A stretch of 64,000 nucleotides of DNA from Lingula anatina (Eukaryota > Brachiopoda > Lingulata > Lingulida > Lingulidae). The position numbers and the translations under genes are program-made. The notes beneath the pieces were generated by a model. That model did not search any database. It was not told where the DNA came from and saw only the letters and a list, made by a program, of their open reading frames with translations. The stretch's first letter is position 1, and each line of letters opens with the position of its first letter. Shown piece after piece: positions 61,701 through 64,000 of this stretch. The stretch spans positions 850,072-914,071 of the forward strand of contig NW_019775180.1 of NCBI RefSeq assembly GCF_001039355.2. Direction: 5' to 3'.

Positions 61701-64000
61701 TTCGCAATATACTTAAGGGTCACTTTTTAAGGTATCTCCTAATTGTTCCACTAAAATTATAAACACGCCTCCTCTTGGTATTTGAGTTATGGTGCACGTT
61801 CTTTATAAATAACACCCTCCTCGGTAAAAACTATACAGAGAGATCACAGACCCATCAGAGTGCTCAATATACCAACCGTACCCTCCACCAGTACGGTGGA
61901 CATTAGCTGTAACATTGTACAGTACAGTACATTAGCTGTAACATTGTAACAGTGCAAGGACCTGGGACAACTAGAAGGATCTCTCTCAGAGTAGCCAACA
62001 GGTACTTTAAGGGTTTCGTTTTTTCGTTTTTTCTTCCGACACGATCGCCGATTAGAATGGCATTAGGAATCGCTTGGAACAAACAACCCATGACAGTGGA
62101 TCAATAACAGGACAGACTTTTGCTGATTTCCTTCGTAACCTTTAACGAAGCTAATAGATTGAGATGGATGGCCTAATCTGTAAGCTATTGACCAAAACAA
62201 GCATTTAACTTAGCTTGATTTAATCGAACTTAAGAATTAGAGAATTTATTTTGGCGACGGGTATATTATCTTCATGTGGTTGTATATTTGAGATAAAAGG
62301 CCACATTGATGGTAAAAACGTTGAAAATCAATATAAAAAATACGTTAATTTATAGATCAGACAGGATTGATAGAGGAATGAAAACGACTAATAGCTTAAT
62401 GCAATAAAATTAACTGATGTTTTTAGATTCTCGGTCGTTTTGCGATTAAATTCCCGGCGGTAGTAGATTTTTTCACTCTTACGGGGAAATCTACATAGAT
62501 TTACAACGTCAATCCCGTCACCGATGCATGAATTAAGACATATTGCACCTGATAGTGATTTGAATATAGGTATGCATTCGATTACAAAGAGGTGTAGTTT
62601 GAGCTTTGCTGTTTAACTTGTGTGTCTTTAAGGGTAGTACCCGTGTGCTACTGACGTTGCGGTACTAGCTGGAGTGCTCCATTTATTCTACATCTAAAGA
62701 AGCGACAAGTGTGTTTAAGTTAAATTGTGGATAAATTAAGTAGCCACGAAGTACCCTTTTATGCACAATACTTTTCGCGATAAATATAGAAAAGAAAAAC
62801 TTCCAATTACAATTGCATTTTGACTGATTTTAAAAACATACAGGATCAGTCCCCGGGACACATTCAGAAACGTGAACATGGATTTCATAAGAGCAAAACG
62901 TACGAGCAGTACCTGCCACCGTTCACCGGTCACTTATTTTCACAAAAGTGTAGCTCGCCATACACCTACGTGACTTCAAGCACATGGATCGTACAAAAAA
63001 CTGAAGTTCTGGCCTAAATAGTTTTTCTTGCGATGTGCAACTAATGTGTAATGCATTATCTATGCTACAGCGACATGGTCAGTCTCTGAAACACGCACCT
63101 TAATTTCCTGCAGCAAATCTTCATCGTGTCATTATCTTAGTGTGCAACTGGAAGCAACTTTTTACTTCATAGCCATTGTCAGAACAGCTCAGTTTTTTCA
63201 CAAGGGGTTTAATTTAGATAACAAATGTCAAAATGCAATCGCTTACAATCTAGTGCACCCTTTTCCAACGTTTGTTTAGTCTTTGAAAGTATGCTTGTTG
63301 CATTCACCGTAAACTCACGTCTCTTACTTAAAATGGGACGTGATTGGATATAAATTATACATAGCCCACTTCATGAAACACGCTTAGTAACGTCCGTTTG
63401 AACTTTCGTCCACTTTTACCTATTCAGATTTATTTTTAATGATTGCCATTATATTCATGCCGAACAGAAAGAATTGCGGGTAATTATTCATAATTTAATC
63501 AATGCATTCACAATACAACTGCTGGTATCGCAATCACGAAAATATTGATATTTCACATTCAAGCCTCTGTGATGTTGCATCAGCTTACATGTGAATTGAA
63601 TGGCAAAGAAAAAATACCATTTTCAAAAGTAACGCATCATCAAAATTAGTGAAAGCCATATGTGGTTTCCATCAATTATAAAAAATGGTCGACTGTTCTA
63701 CTTAAGGCGGAAATTGACCGGTTTAGCCAAAGCTTCATAGCAGTTTTGTAGCCTATAATTCTAGTCTTGGTCCCATTAGTTAGACGTGCAATAATGTAGC
63801 ATTGTTTGGCACAGTTCCAACTTGGAAGCAAATGGAAATGCCACTGTCCCATGTGCTTTTGTCAAACAAAAATCGTCTGTTATCCACATAAGCTTTGAAA
63901 ATTGAAGAGGTGCATGAAAATTGTACAGAACTTTGAATTTCAATTCCGCAAACTCTGTCTTGGTGATAGATTTTACTAAACTTTGGTTCATAGTTCACTT
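58800..64000. other. Upstream region of the amine receptor, no gene seen
   Basis: All ORFs are short and unremarkable. A small direct duplication (ACATTAGCTGTAACATTGTA, twice, near 61901-61947) is the only structure I can point to. The receptor's upstream non-coding exon(s) and promoter may lie here. Confidence 0.5.

Overview
This is animal nuclear DNA: AT-rich, gene-poor, with multi-exon genes bounded by GT/AG splice sites, long introns, CA and TA microsatellites and remnants of many small transposons. The gene content suggests a marine invertebrate deuterostome, most likely an echinoderm or hemichordate. It includes a Glass-type zinc-finger factor, an allantoicase, a heparanase with both catalytic glutamates and an alpha2-adrenergic/octopamine-like receptor. 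The dispersed repeats (hAT-like, Harbinger-like, LINE 3' ends, a Tc1 relic) fit this. The species call is an inference.

Layout: (1) 1-15 kb holds no long ORF, but six small minus-strand exons between 12.07 and 4.12 kb join in one reading frame and indicate an unrecognised gene. (2) 16.7-21.0 kb, plus strand: a complete 10-exon heparanase gene (512 aa), with a 116-bp tandem duplication across its last splice acceptor. (3) 24.2-22.6 kb, minus strand: a complete 530-aa U-box/RING ubiquitin ligase (UBOX5/RNF37 family) in one coding exon, convergent with heparanase. (4) 29.3-27.0 kb, minus strand: a complete Glass orthologue with five C2H2 fingers, a non-coding first exon and a TATA box. (5) 45.1-33.4 kb, minus strand: a complete 11-exon allantoicase gene (390 aa), with transposon debris and an unexplained plus-strand exon-like segment in its largest intron. 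(6) 45-57 kb: mostly non-coding, with LINE, Tc1 and MITE remnants. (7) 58.8-57.0 kb, minus strand: a biogenic-amine GPCR whose reading frame breaks once in the third intracellular loop. (8) 58.8-64 kb: upstream sequence with no gene that I can support.

The genes look functionally independent (matrix glycan degradation, ubiquitination, photoreceptor-type transcription, purine catabolism, amine signalling), as expected for unlinked animal loci. I see no operon-like or defence-like system. The most unusual items are the unrecognised multi-exon gene, the heparanase splice-site duplication, its short linker, the interrupted receptor and several well-preserved palindromic MITEs. Exon coordinates were derived by hand from splice signals and frame; for heparanase, Glass and allantoicase the summed exon lengths divide exactly by three.
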